NCBI GenBank assembly: GCA_943326825.2
Contig: CALPUT020000043.1
Span: 1 to 11,586, forward strand
Direction of reading: 5' to 3'
Origin: Chryseobacterium gleum
GTDB lineage: Bacteria; Bacteroidota; Bacteroidia; Flavobacteriales_D; Crocinitomicaceae
Length of the DNA: 11,586 nucleotides
Shown: positions 1-6,994 of the stretch, piece after piece
How the letters are laid out: each line of letters starts with the position of its first letter
Position numbering within the stretch: the first letter of the stretch is position 1
Notes under the pieces: generated by a model
Told to the model about the DNA's origin: nothing
What the model saw: the letters and a program-made list of their open reading frames with translations, nothing else
Databases searched by the model: none
Made by a program: the position numbers and the translations under genes

Positions 1-1
1 A

Positions 2-868
2 ATAACCGCTGGAGCAACACAAGGTATTTATACGGCTATTCAAGCTTTTATTCATTTTGGAGAAGAAGTAATCATTTTAGATCCAAGTTATGACTGTTAT
101 GAACCAGCGGTTATATTAGCTGGAGGAAAACCAATTCATGTTTCTTTGAACGATGATTTTACTGTTGATTGGAATAAAGTGGAGGCTGCTTTTACAGCTA
201 AAACAAAAATGATTATTGTAAATAATCCGCAAAATCCTTCAGGAACCGTTTTATCAATGCAAGATATTGAGCAGCTTGAAACAATTTTAGATAAACATCC
301 TGATGTATTATTACTTTCTGATGAAGTATATGAATATATCACCTTCGAGGAAAAACATATTTCTGCAAATACGAGAGAAAAGTTAAAAGAGAAATCTATT
401 ATCGTTTCCTCTTTCGGTAAAACATTTCACATCACCGGTTGGAAAATTGGATATTTAGTAGCTCCAGAACGCTTGATGATTGAAATCAAAAAAGTACATC
501 AGTTTTTAGTATTCTGTGTAAACAGTGTTGCGCAAGTTGCATTATCAAAATACATGGATCAAGTAGATGTAAATCAATTGGGAAGTTTCTACCAAGATAA
601 ACGCGATTTATTTAGAAATTTAATAAAAGATAGTCGCTTTGAACTATTAAAAAGTCAAGGTTCTTATTTTCAAGTTGCCTCATACGCTTCTATTTCAAAT
701 GAAAGCGATGTCGATTTTACAAAACGTTTGGTATTAGAACACGGTGTAGCAACAATTCCAATGTCCGTTTTCAATGCAGATGGAAAAGACAATAAACTCA
801 TTCGTTTCTGTTATGCAAAAGATACTGAAACATTAACCAAAGCATCAGAAAGATTATGCAAGATTTAG
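2..868 (+). CDS. ybdL: methionine/glutamine-type aminotransferase, YbdL family (5' end missing)
   Basis: PLP-dependent fold-type I aminotransferase; 288 residues are visible and roughly 90-100 N-terminal residues lie upstream of the window. Reading is open from base 2. In fragment numbering, I see the cofactor-phosphate loop AGATQGIY (3-10), NNPQNPSG (75-82), SDEVYEY with the pyridine-nitrogen Asp at 107, the Schiff-base Lys at 140 in SSFGKTFHITGWK, and the substrate-carboxylate Arg at 268 in LIRFCYAK. From memory it matches E. coli YbdL closely over its whole length, including HGVATIPMSVF. YbdL-type enzymes transaminate methionine and aromatic amino acids, and relatives use glutamine to rebuild methionine from its keto acid. 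Its end overlaps the omega-amidase gene by 13 bp, so the two are probably translationally coupled, which supports a glutamine-linked role. Kynurenine/glutamine transaminase K is the alternative name. Family is firm; exact substrate is inferred. Confidence 0.9.
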   Translation: MTAGATQGIYTAIQAFIHFGEEVIILDPSYDCYEPAVILAGGKPIHVSLNDDFTVDWNKVEAAFTAKTKMIIVNNPQNPSGTVLSMQDIEQLETILDKHPDVLLLSDEVYEYITFEEKHISANTREKLKEKSIIVSSFGKTFHITGWKIGYLVAPERLMIEIKKVHQFLVFCVNSVAQVALSKYMDQVDVNQLGSFYQDKRDLFRNLIKDSRFELLKSQGSYFQVASYASISNESDVDFTKRLVLEHGVATIPMSVFNADGKDNKLIRFCYAKDTETLTKASERLCKI

Positions 869-1626
869 ACGTTGTATTGGTTCAAGCAAATCAGCTTTGG
901 GAAAATAAAGTGGGTAATTTAGATAATTATTCTTCATTATTAAATGAAGTTGCTACTTGTGATTTAATTATATTACCTGAAATGTTTCACACCGGATTCT
1001 CAATGAATGTTGAAGAGTTAGGGGAGGAAATGGAAAATTCAATTGGAATCAACTGGCTAAAAAAAATTGCTTCTCAGAAAAAATCAGCGATTTATACATC
1101 TTTGATTATCAAAGAAAATAATCAATTTTATAATCGTGGTGTGTTTGTTTATCCTGACGGTCAAATAGAAACGTATGATAAACGAAAATCTTTTGGTTTA
1201 GCTGGAGAAGATAAATTTTACACAGCAGGAACTGAAAAAAAAGTAGTCGAATATAAAGGATGGAAAATCCAATTACAGATTTGTTACGATTTAAGATTTC
1301 CTGAAATTGCAAGAAATAAAATTGAATCCAACCTTTTTCCAACTTACGACGTCTTACTTTATGTAGCCAATTGGCCCGAAAAACGAAACCTTCATTGGAA
1401 AACCCTACTAAGAGCAAGAGCTATTGAAAACCAATGTTATGTTATCGGTGTTAACCGAGTTGGTATTGATGGTAAAAAATTAAATTATTCAGGAGATAGT
1501 GTCATTGTGGATGCTTTGGGTAATGAAAATATGTGCACTCCATCATGTGAAAATCTACTAAAAATAAAATTACAAAAAGAGGAATTGGATAAAATCAGAC
1601 GTGATTTACCGTTCCTAAAAGATTAA
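856..1626 (+). CDS. yafV: omega-amidase, YafV family (nitrilase superfamily)
   Basis: Carbon-nitrogen hydrolase of 256 residues, the usual full length. The Glu-Lys-Cys catalytic triad is visible as E42 (LPEMFHTGF), K109 (YDKRKSFG) and C143 (QICYDLRFPE). The stretches LYVANWPEKRNLHW and RARAIENQCYVIGVNRVG are typical of the YafV/NIT2 branch rather than of true nitrilases. Known members hydrolyse 2-oxoglutaramate to 2-oxoglutarate and ammonia, the product left when glutamine is the amino donor. The ATG lies inside the end of the aminotransferase gene in another frame, with a 13-bp overlap, so termination-reinitiation is likely and no separate promoter is needed. Cytoplasmic; no signal peptide. 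The physical pairing with a YbdL-type transaminase is the best evidence for the substrate. I see no good T-tailed hairpin after the stop. Confidence 0.92.
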   Translation: MQDLDVVLVQANQLWENKVGNLDNYSSLLNEVATCDLIILPEMFHTGFSMNVEELGEEMENSIGINWLKKIASQKKSAIYTSLIIKENNQFYNRGVFVYPDGQIETYDKRKSFGLAGEDKFYTAGTEKKVVEYKGWKIQLQICYDLRFPEIARNKIESNLFPTYDVLLYVANWPEKRNLHWKTLLRARAIENQCYVIGVNRVGIDGKKLNYSGDSVIVDALGNENMCTPSCENLLKIKLQKEELDKIRRDLPFLKD

Positions 1627-1648
1627 AGTTGTTAAATATTTAAACCTC

Positions 1649-1680
1649 TGTTTCTATAGAGATTAAATCATTTATATTTG
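1649..1680 (+). promoter_or_regulatory. candidate Bacteroidetes-type promoter for the T9SS protein gene
   Basis: TATATTTG (1673-1680) is an exact match to the Bacteroidetes -7 consensus TAnnTTTG. A weak -33-like TGTTT (1649-1653) lies 19 bp upstream. The box ends 23 bp before the ATG of the secreted protein gene, leaving a short leader. The DNA is AT-rich, so a chance match is possible. Confidence 0.45.
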
Positions 1681-1703
1681 TTCACTAAATTTTAAATTTA
1701 ATT

Positions 1704-3563
1704 ATGAAAAAAATTTATTTAACTATCCTTGGGATTACTGCTTTAACAAGTAGTTTTGCTCAAAGAGTTTCTGATGTAAAACAAGCAGCAGCAAAAAAAA
1801 TATATGCTGGTGTTGATAATGCTAATGCAAAACCATCTAATACAGCTAAGGCTTTAGGTACTGTTGTTTGGACAGACGATTTTTCAAATCCAACTAATTG
1901 GACTATCGATAACGATGGTCAATCAGGTGCAAATTTTGGCTGGAAGCTAGGAACAGCTGAGCAAAGTTGGTACTTTACTTCAGGTATCAATTCTACAACA
2001 AAATTAAACAATTATGCACAAGTAAATAATGGAGTATATTCTTCTACACCTGCAAATAGTACACAGGCAGTTGGAGTTACATATACTATGACAAGTGCTG
2101 CGCCAATCGATATTCAAACATTAGCAGGAAGTGATAAAGCAGTATTAAACTTTCAACAATATGGAGCTTTATTTAACGATGACCAACAAGTTCAAATTAG
2201 TACTGATAGTGTTAATTTTGTTACAGTTTATACAAACAATAATAGAACAACTTTTCTTGGGAATAACCCAACTGCAATTTATACAAATCCAGAAAATATT
2301 TCTGTAAATATTTCAAATTTCATAACTGGCAATGCAGATAGTGTATATATTCGATTTAATTGGACTTCTAGATTTGCTTCTCAAACTTCAAAAGTAGCTT
2401 GGACAACTTTTGGTTGGTTTATTGATGATGTTAATATTACAACTTTACCAGATAATAATTTAACATTACTTGAACCTTTAGCTTTAGCAGGACCAATAGA
2501 ATTAATTTATTCTAAAATACCTGTTAACCAAATTAGTCCAATCACATTTAGTGGTAAAATTTTAAATAATGGATCAGTTGATCAAAGTGCTGTTAATTTA
2601 AATGTAACAGTATCTGGGGGAGCAACTTATTCAGGAACTAGCTCAACAATTTTATCTTTAGATACTGCTTCTTATGTGACTAACACATTTACACCAACTG
2701 CAACTGTAGCTAATTATACTTATACTTTTACAGCAACCGGGCTAACTGATGACGTTCCTTCAGATAATAGCGCTACAGGAAGTATTTCAATAACAAATTC
2801 TGAATATAGAGTAGATAATGGAATAAAAACAGGTGGTATTTCAAACGTAAGTTCTGAACCAGAGGGTGCTTTAAAAATTGGGAATATATTTGAAATAATT
2901 AATGATGATAAAATTGATTCAATGTATATTACATTAACAACCGCTTCTGGAAATATTGGACAAGAGTTTTCTGGAGAAATTTGGTTTTATAATGGCACAG
3001 ATTATGAATATCTTAATTCAACTGATTTCGTGACAATTACAGCTCAAAATAATGGTACGACAGTGAAATTACCATTACAATCAATTACAGATGTAACTGC
3101 AGGAATGGTTTTACTTGTAATGGGTTCTCACAGTGGTGGTGTTAATTCTGTTGAATTTGCAATGGCTCAAGATGTTCAAACTGGAACTGTTTTAGGTATT
3201 CCTTCAAGTGGTGATCCAGCTGATATTTTTCAATTAACAAACCCTTCAGCTTTAATGATTGGTTTATCTTTAAATCAAGATGCAAGCTTAACTGAAAATA
3301 ATAATACTATTTCTGTTAGCAACATGTTCCCTAACCCAACTACAGGTTCAACTGCTGTTAATTACTCTTTAGATAATGCTTCTGAAGTTTCAATTAACGT
3401 TGTTGACGTTGCTGGAAAAGTTGTTTATTCTTCTACAGAAGGAACACAAGTTGCTGGTAAACACACTTCAACTATTGATGCTAGTTCATTCAATACTGGA
3501 GTTTACTATGTTACTGTTTCAACTAATGATTCTCAAGTGACTAAAAAATTGATCAAAAAATAA
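1704..3563 (+). CDS. secreted protein with choice-of-anchor J-like domain and type A T9SS sorting domain
   Basis: Exported multidomain protein of 619 residues. Residues 1-19 are a signal peptide, with likely cleavage at SSFA/QR, leaving Gln at +1. Residues about 53-247 resemble the jelly-roll choice-of-anchor J domain: it opens VVWTDDFSNPTNWTIDND, contains WYFTSG, and closes with GWFIDDVNI. Residues about 255-365 look like a CARDB/Ig-like module (ILNNGSVDQSAVNLNVTVSG). Residues 366-525 form a further beta-rich module that I cannot name. Residues about 540-619 are the sorting domain, starting MFPNPTTG, with DVAGKVVY, NTGVYYVTV and a basic KKLIKK end. Such domains take cargo through the outer membrane by the type IX system, after which they are normally removed and the cargo released or lipid-anchored. 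No catalytic motif is visible, so a binding, adhesion or matrix role is an inference. It has its own promoter candidate and a strong terminator, so it is probably monocistronic. Confidence 0.88.
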   Translation: MKKIYLTILGITALTSSFAQRVSDVKQAAAKKIYAGVDNANAKPSNTAKALGTVVWTDDFSNPTNWTIDNDGQSGANFGWKLGTAEQSWYFTSGINSTTKLNNYAQVNNGVYSSTPANSTQAVGVTYTMTSAAPIDIQTLAGSDKAVLNFQQYGALFNDDQQVQISTDSVNFVTVYTNNNRTTFLGNNPTAIYTNPENISVNISNFITGNADSVYIRFNWTSRFASQTSKVAWTTFGWFIDDVNITTLPDNNLTLLEPLALAGPIELIYSKIPVNQISPITFSGKILNNGSVDQSAVNLNVTVSGGATYSGTSSTILSLDTASYVTNTFTPTATVANYTYTFTATGLTDDVPSDNSATGSISITNSEYRVDNGIKTGGISNVSSEPEGALKIGNIFEIINDDKIDSMYITLTTASGNIGQEFSGEIWFYNGTDYEYLNSTDFVTITAQNNGTTVKLPLQSITDVTAGMVLLVMGSHSGGVNSVEFAMAQDVQTGTVLGIPSSGDPADIFQLTNPSALMIGLSLNQDASLTENNNTISVSNMFPNPTTGSTAVNYSLDNASEVSINVVDVAGKVVYSSTEGTQVAGKHTSTIDASSFNTGVYYVTVSTNDSQVTKKLIKK

Positions 3564-3574
3564 TTTTTGAATCG

Positions 3575-3582
3575 TATATTTG
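3575..3582 (+). promoter_or_regulatory. possible -7 box upstream of yqaA-like gene
   Basis: TATATTTG matches the TAnnTTTG consensus exactly. A TTG (3549-3551) lies 23 bp upstream, at the loose end of accepted spacing. It sits immediately before the terminator hairpin, so a transcript begun here would start inside the stem. This could let yqaA be read independently of the upstream gene, but it may be a chance match. Confidence 0.25.
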
Positions 3583-3612
3583 AAGGGTCTTGTTTTACAA
3601 GGCCCTTTTTTT
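3583..3612 (+). terminator. rho-independent terminator of the T9SS protein gene
   Basis: AAGGGTCTTG (3583-3592) pairs with CAAGGCCCTT (3598-3607) through ten pairs, one of them a G-U wobble, around the loop TTTTA. The right arm runs straight into T residues up to 3612. It begins 19 bp after the stop codon of the secreted protein gene and separates it from the membrane protein gene. Confidence 0.88.
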
Positions 3613-3635
3613 ATGTCTATACTTTCAGAAAAGAT

Positions 3636-4055
3636 ATGCTAACGATGGGTTATTTGGGTTTATTTGTCATAACGTTTTTATCAGCGACAATTTTACCATT
3701 CTCATCGGAACTACTTCTAATTGGAATGTTGAAGAATGATTATTCTGTTTTCTATTGCATTTTAATAGCCACTCTCGGTAATTCCTTAGGAGGTTTGACA
3801 AATTACTTCATAGGAAAAATTGGAAACCCGTTATGGCTTCAAAAAATAGGCGTAAAGGAGTCTAAAATCATAAAACAACAATCGATAACACAAAAATATG
3901 GAGTTTGGTTAGCCCTCATTTCATGGGTTCCAATTATAGGAGATCCTTTAATGATTGCGTTGGGATTTTACCGTATTCCTTTTATTCCTTTTTTGATATT
4001 ATTAGTTATTGGGAAAGCGGCGAGGTATTTGGCTGTTGGGTGGATGTTTTTTTAG
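3636..4055 (+). CDS. yqaA: YqaA family (DedA/SNARE-associated-like) inner-membrane protein
   Basis: Small polytopic membrane protein of 139 residues, close to E. coli YqaA in length and in its conserved blocks. These are FLSATILPFSSELLL (14-28), LGNSLGGLTNYFIGK (47-61), the KYG-ISWVP-GDP region (87-105) and the closing GKAARYL (126-132). Four or so hydrophobic segments are visible, with the re-entrant-loop features of the DedA/VTT superfamily, whose studied members move or scramble lipids. The role of YqaA itself is not established. The frame is open back to a TTG at 3567, but that start would place the terminator hairpin inside the coding region and add 23 residues unlike the family. I therefore choose ATG 3636; ATG 3645 is also possible. 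It converges on the cyclotransferase gene across the REPIN-like repeat. Confidence 0.85.
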   Translation: MLTMGYLGLFVITFLSATILPFSSELLLIGMLKNDYSVFYCILIATLGNSLGGLTNYFIGKIGNPLWLQKIGVKESKIIKQQSITQKYGVWLALISWVPIIGDPLMIALGFYRIPFIPFLILLVIGKAARYLAVGWMFF

Positions 4056-4116
4056 TTTGCAGGTTTGAAAATTGCAGATTATTTTGATTCGATTGGAAAG
4101 ATTTTTAAATGAATAC

Positions 4117-4245
4117 TTTAATCTTCCTCCCTTGAGGGAGGATAGAGGAGGGTGACAAAATTTAATCTAATTTAAGATCTCTTTACTCATATTAATATTC
4201 TCAAATATCATCTCCCTTAATCCCTCCTCAAGGAGGGAAATTAAG
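4117..4245. repeat. REPIN-like element: two inverted GC-rich palindromes
   Basis: Two hairpin cores face each other. Copy 1 is TCCTCCC-TTGA-GGGAGGA (4125-4142) and copy 2 is TCCCTCC-TCAA-GGAGGGA (4221-4238). Both have a perfect 7-bp stem, and the loops are reverse complements. The similarity continues on both sides: outer arms TTTAATCTTCC (4117-4127) against GGAAATTAAG (4236-4245), and inner arms GAGGAGGGTGA (4145-4155) against TCATCTCCCTTAA (4208-4220). About 50 bp of AT-rich sequence separates the two inner arms. The G/C-rich arms stand out from the AT-rich surroundings. This architecture is that of REP doublets mobilised by RAYT transposases. No transposase is present here, so any movement would be in trans. 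It sits between convergent genes and may also act as a transcription barrier on either strand. Confidence 0.75.
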
Positions 4246-4302
4246 CAAACTTGGAATTATTATTAATTAAAATAAGGTTTTATAATATTTAAAACTACGA
4301 TC

Positions 4303-5370
4303 CTAAATTCCTGGTTTCAAGAACGAAACTTCAAAAAGTTTATCCCATTTTTTACCTGTACAGTAGATTTTTTTAGTCAATTTATTATACGCGATTCCGT
4401 TTAATACATCACCCATTAAACCTTTACCTGCTTTTTCTAGATCTGTGCAATCGATGATTGCTTCTACTTTTCCGTTTGATGGATTAATAACGATGATACT
4501 ATTCGTCATCCATACATTTGCGTAGATTTTACCTTCGATGTATTCCAATTCATTTAAACGAGTAATTGGCCCTTTTTCATCGTATACTTCGATTACTTTT
4601 TCTAAATTAAATGTTTCCGCGTTTCTAAATGTAATTCGTTCGCTTCCGTCCGACATGATAATCGATTTTCCATCGTTACATAATCCCCAACCTTCGCCAG
4701 TATATGGAATATCTTTGATGATTTGTAGCGTATTTTTATCGTAAACAAAACATTTTTGTTCTTGCCATGTTAATTGAAAAATCTTCCCATTGATAATTGT
4801 AATTCCTTCACCAAAATAAGTTGCGTCTAAAGCAATAGTATTTTTGATTGAACCTGATTTCAAATCCACTTTTGCAATCATACTTTCGCCTCTTTGACCA
4901 GTACTTTCAATGAAAGTTTGATCATCAAATTCCAATCCTTGCGTAAAACTTGAGTTCTGATGAGTAAATGTAGCTTCTATTTTAGATTTCCAAAATTGCG
5001 GTTTTACATCTGAAAGAACACGAACCATTCGCTCGTCTGTTTGAATTGTTCCATCAGCTAAAGTCGATTGTAAGATTAAGTTTTTCGCACCTAATCCATA
5101 ATAACTAGCATTAAATGGAAAAACGATTGTTGAAGAAGGCTTTCTCCACGTTTTAAAAACACTGTCATTATAGATCAGTTCTAATTTTTCGATATCATCA
5201 GAATTTACATTGATTTTTAGATCTATTTGTTTGTTCCAAACAGTTGCTAAATTTTCTTTGAATTCAAAAGTCGCTGGAATTTCAGAAGAATCACCTCCAG
5301 ATAATAGTGGTTTAATGATCAGCGAAGCTATGACAAGCAATAAAAGACCTATGATGATGTATTTTTTCAT
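4303..5370 (-). CDS. glutaminyl-peptide cyclotransferase, beta-propeller type (Glu_cyclase_2)
   Basis: Protein of 355 residues with an N-terminal hydrophobic segment (about 4-24) that is a signal anchor or uncleaved signal. An Ig-like beta-rich domain (about 31-125) follows, and then the cyclotransferase propeller (about 130-355). Family hallmarks are FTQGLEF (142-148), ESTGQRGES (155-163), FGEGI (186-190), TWQE (201-204), GEGWGL (225-230), MSDGS (239-243), RLNELEYIEGKIYANVW (271-287) and DVLNGIAY (321-328). Such enzymes cyclise N-terminal Gln to pyroglutamate, releasing ammonia. The anchor puts the propeller in the periplasm, where it would meet exported proteins whose mature form begins with Gln, as is common in Bacteroidetes. 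It is the last gene of pheS-ytxJ-QC, 12 bp after ytxJ. The extra N-terminal domain is probably usual in this phylum. Enzyme family is confident; its substrates are inferred. Confidence 0.9.
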   Translation of the reverse strand: MKKYIIIGLLLLVIASLIIKPLLSGGDSSEIPATFEFKENLATVWNKQIDLKINVNSDDIEKLELIYNDSVFKTWRKPSSTIVFPFNASYYGLGAKNLILQSTLADGTIQTDERMVRVLSDVKPQFWKSKIEATFTHQNSSFTQGLEFDDQTFIESTGQRGESMIAKVDLKSGSIKNTIALDATYFGEGITIINGKIFQLTWQEQKCFVYDKNTLQIIKDIPYTGEGWGLCNDGKSIIMSDGSERITFRNAETFNLEKVIEVYDEKGPITRLNELEYIEGKIYANVWMTNSIIVINPSNGKVEAIIDCTDLEKAGKGLMGDVLNGIAYNKLTKKIYCTGKKWDKLFEVSFLKPGI

Positions 5371-5382
5371 TAGTTATAATGA

Positions 5383-5754
5383 TTAAAGTGCTTTTTCAAT
5401 ATCATTTGCATCAATCCCGTTGTGAGATTCATGATAAATTACGTGTTTATTTTTAAAAACAATAGCTTGAGGTGATTGATGTACAACTCCCATTAAACTT
5501 TCTATTCGATTGGAAACTTCACGAAATTGAATTAAATCCAAATAGTAAACTTCACAGTTATCAATAGTCGTATTCCAATGTTTTTCAAATTGATTTTTCA
5601 CCATTGATGAAATACTACATCTTGTACTGTGTTTAAAAATCAAAATAGCTTTGGCCGAATTAGCTGAATTATCCCATAATTCTTCCAATTGTGCAATTGA
5701 ATTTAATTCCAACCAAGGAAAAGTAACTGATGTGCTTTTAGAAAAGAATCCCAT
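5383..5754 (-). CDS. ytxJ: bacillithiol system redox-active protein YtxJ (monothiol bacilliredoxin-like)
   Basis: Thioredoxin-fold protein of 123 residues. The active-site region is FKHSTRCSISS, with the single catalytic Cys at 46, and the cis-Pro loop is HQSPQ (92-96, P95). A second Cys at 67 is outside the motif. YtxJ/BrxC proteins are linked by phylogenetic profiling and by work in Bacillus to removing bacillithiol from proteins. The usual motif is CPIS; here the Pro is Ser (CSIS). No signal peptide, so cytoplasmic. It sits 12 bp after the pheS stop and 12 bp before the cyclotransferase start, which points to one transcript. Family call is confident. Whether this organism makes bacillithiol cannot be seen here, since no bshA, bshB or bshC lies in the window. 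Confidence 0.88.
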   Translation of the reverse strand: MGFFSKSTSVTFPWLELNSIAQLEELWDNSANSAKAILIFKHSTRCSISSMVKNQFEKHWNTTIDNCEVYYLDLIQFREVSNRIESLMGVVHQSPQAIVFKNKHVIYHESHNGIDANDIEKAL

Positions 5755-5766
5755 TTTAACTTTTAA

Positions 5767-6789
5767 TTAAATTCCAGAAGTAAATTGTTTCAAGAAACGA
5801 ACATCATTTTCTGAATACAAACGTAAATCGTTGACTTTATATTTCAACTGCGTAATTCTTTCTACTCCCATACCGAAAGCAAATCCTGAATATACTTTAG
5901 AATCAATACCAGAAGCTTCTAAAACAGCTGGATCAACCATTCCACAACCTAAAATTTCTAACCAGCCAGTGTATTTACAAACATTACAACCTTTCGAATT
6001 ACAAATTGAACATGAAACATCTACTTCCGCACTAGGCTCAGTAAATGGAAAATAAGAAGGACGCATTCTAATTTGAGCTTTCTCACCAAATAGCTCTTTT
6101 GCAAAGTATAAAAGTGTTTGTTTTAAATCTGCAAATGAAACATTTTTATCTATATACAATCCTTCCACTTGATGGAAGAAACAATGAGCTCTTGCCGAAA
6201 TTGCTTCATTTCTATAAACTCTTCCTGGAGAAATTGTCCTAATTGGTGGTGTACTATTTTCCATCACACGAACTTGAACTGAAGATGTATGTGTTCTCAA
6301 TGCCATTTCATTCTCCCCTTTTTCAATGAAAAAAGTATCTTGCATATCTCTTGCTGGATGCTCTGGTGCAAAATTCAACGCTGAAAAATTATGCCAATCA
6401 TCTTCAATTTCTGGACCTTCAGAAACAGTATACCCTATTCTACTAAAAATTTCAATGATTTCACTTCTCACCAACATCAATGGATGTCTTGAACCAACAT
6501 TTGAATCATCAGCAGTTCTTGATAAATCAATTGAATTATCTTGACTTGAAGTGGATTCTAGTTGTTCTTTATACTGAGCTAATTTTTCTTCTGCTACTGT
6601 TCTTAAGCTATTTAATAACTGACCAACTTCACGCTTTTCCTCATTTGGAACAGCTTTTAATTCACTAAATAAATCTTTGATAATACCTTTAGAACCTAAA
6701 AAGTGAATTCTAAAATTTTCCAATGTTGTCGCATCTTCAATTTTGAAATCATTTATCTCATTTGTAATTAATTCAATCTTATTTTTCAT
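5767..6789 (-). CDS. pheS: phenylalanine--tRNA ligase alpha subunit
   Basis: Class II aminoacyl-tRNA synthetase catalytic subunit of 340 residues, the normal full length. The N-terminal coiled-coil arm (1-90) contacts tRNA. Catalytic motifs include DWHNFSALNFAPEHPARDM (131-149), LRTHTSSVQVR (164-174), motif 2 GRVYRNE with FFHQVEG (189-210), the Phe-pocket strip FPFTEPSAEVDVSC (247-260) and motif 3 GFAFGMGVERI (302-312). A CxxC-x4-CxxC set (C260, C263, C268, C271) forms a zinc-knuckle-like insert that is also found in Firmicutes PheS. It acts with PheT, which is not nearby in this window, so the two subunits are encoded apart, as is frequent in Bacteroidetes. It is first in the pheS-ytxJ-QC operon. 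I see no convincing consensus promoter upstream, only a weak 5-bp hairpin (6871-6893) in the leader. Confidence 0.97.
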   Translation of the reverse strand: MKNKIELITNEINDFKIEDATTLENFRIHFLGSKGIIKDLFSELKAVPNEEKREVGQLLNSLRTVAEEKLAQYKEQLESTSSQDNSIDLSRTADDSNVGSRHPLMLVRSEIIEIFSRIGYTVSEGPEIEDDWHNFSALNFAPEHPARDMQDTFFIEKGENEMALRTHTSSVQVRVMENSTPPIRTISPGRVYRNEAISARAHCFFHQVEGLYIDKNVSFADLKQTLLYFAKELFGEKAQIRMRPSYFPFTEPSAEVDVSCSICNSKGCNVCKYTGWLEILGCGMVDPAVLEASGIDSKVYSGFAFGMGVERITQLKYKVNDLRLYSENDVRFLKQFTSGI

Positions 6790-6920
6790 TTTTATTCAAA
6801 TAGAACCAACTTATCTGGATTTTACACGTCTATATTACAATTCATTAAAGAATTTTAATAATGAAACTATCCTTCACTTTCAACGTACGAAGGTAATAAA
6901 TTAATAAAGAGAATTTAAAA

Positions 6921-6952
6921 TTTAGAAATATAAAAAAATTAATATATCTTTA
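6921..6952 (+). promoter_or_regulatory. weak promoter candidate for the lipoprotein cluster
   Basis: TATCTTTA (6945-6952) differs from TAnnTTTG at one base. A TTTAG (6921-6925) lies 19 bp upstream, in the place of a -33 box. A start near 6959 would leave about 36 bases of leader before ATG 6995 but only about 9 before ATG 6968, in line with the start chosen for the first lipoprotein. The region is the divergent spacer with pheS and is very AT-rich. Confidence 0.3.
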
Positions 6953-6994
6953 ATTCGAATTTTTTTAATGATTAAAGAAAATAATACACTAAAA

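Noticed and set aside
1109..1417. Minus-strand open frame of about 100 codons opposite the omega-amidase gene.
   Set aside because: The plus-strand frame carries the full conserved nitrilase triad; the opposite frame shows no family motif or start context.
1641..1664. Short hairpin CTCT...AGAG after the omega-amidase gene as a terminator.
   Set aside because: Only about four pairs and no T-run follows; it overlaps the region of the promoter candidate instead.
3567..3635. An N-terminal extension of the YqaA-like protein from a TTG codon.
   Set aside because: It would run through a strong terminator hairpin and its 23 residues do not resemble the family, whose conserved part begins after ATG 3636/3645.
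3905..4087. Open frame of 60 codons overlapping the end of yqaA in another frame.
   Set aside because: No recognisable protein features; it lies almost wholly inside a conserved gene and is best explained as a shadow frame.
4056..4100. Two loose copies of a TTGCAG-containing stretch after yqaA, considered as a direct repeat.
   Set aside because: The match is limited to a few bases in AT-rich DNA and is not different from chance.
6871..6893. Inverted repeat CCTTC...GAAGG in the pheS leader, considered as an attenuator or T-box-like element.
   Set aside because: Only five base pairs with a 13-base loop, no T-run and no T-box consensus; such a pair is expected by chance.
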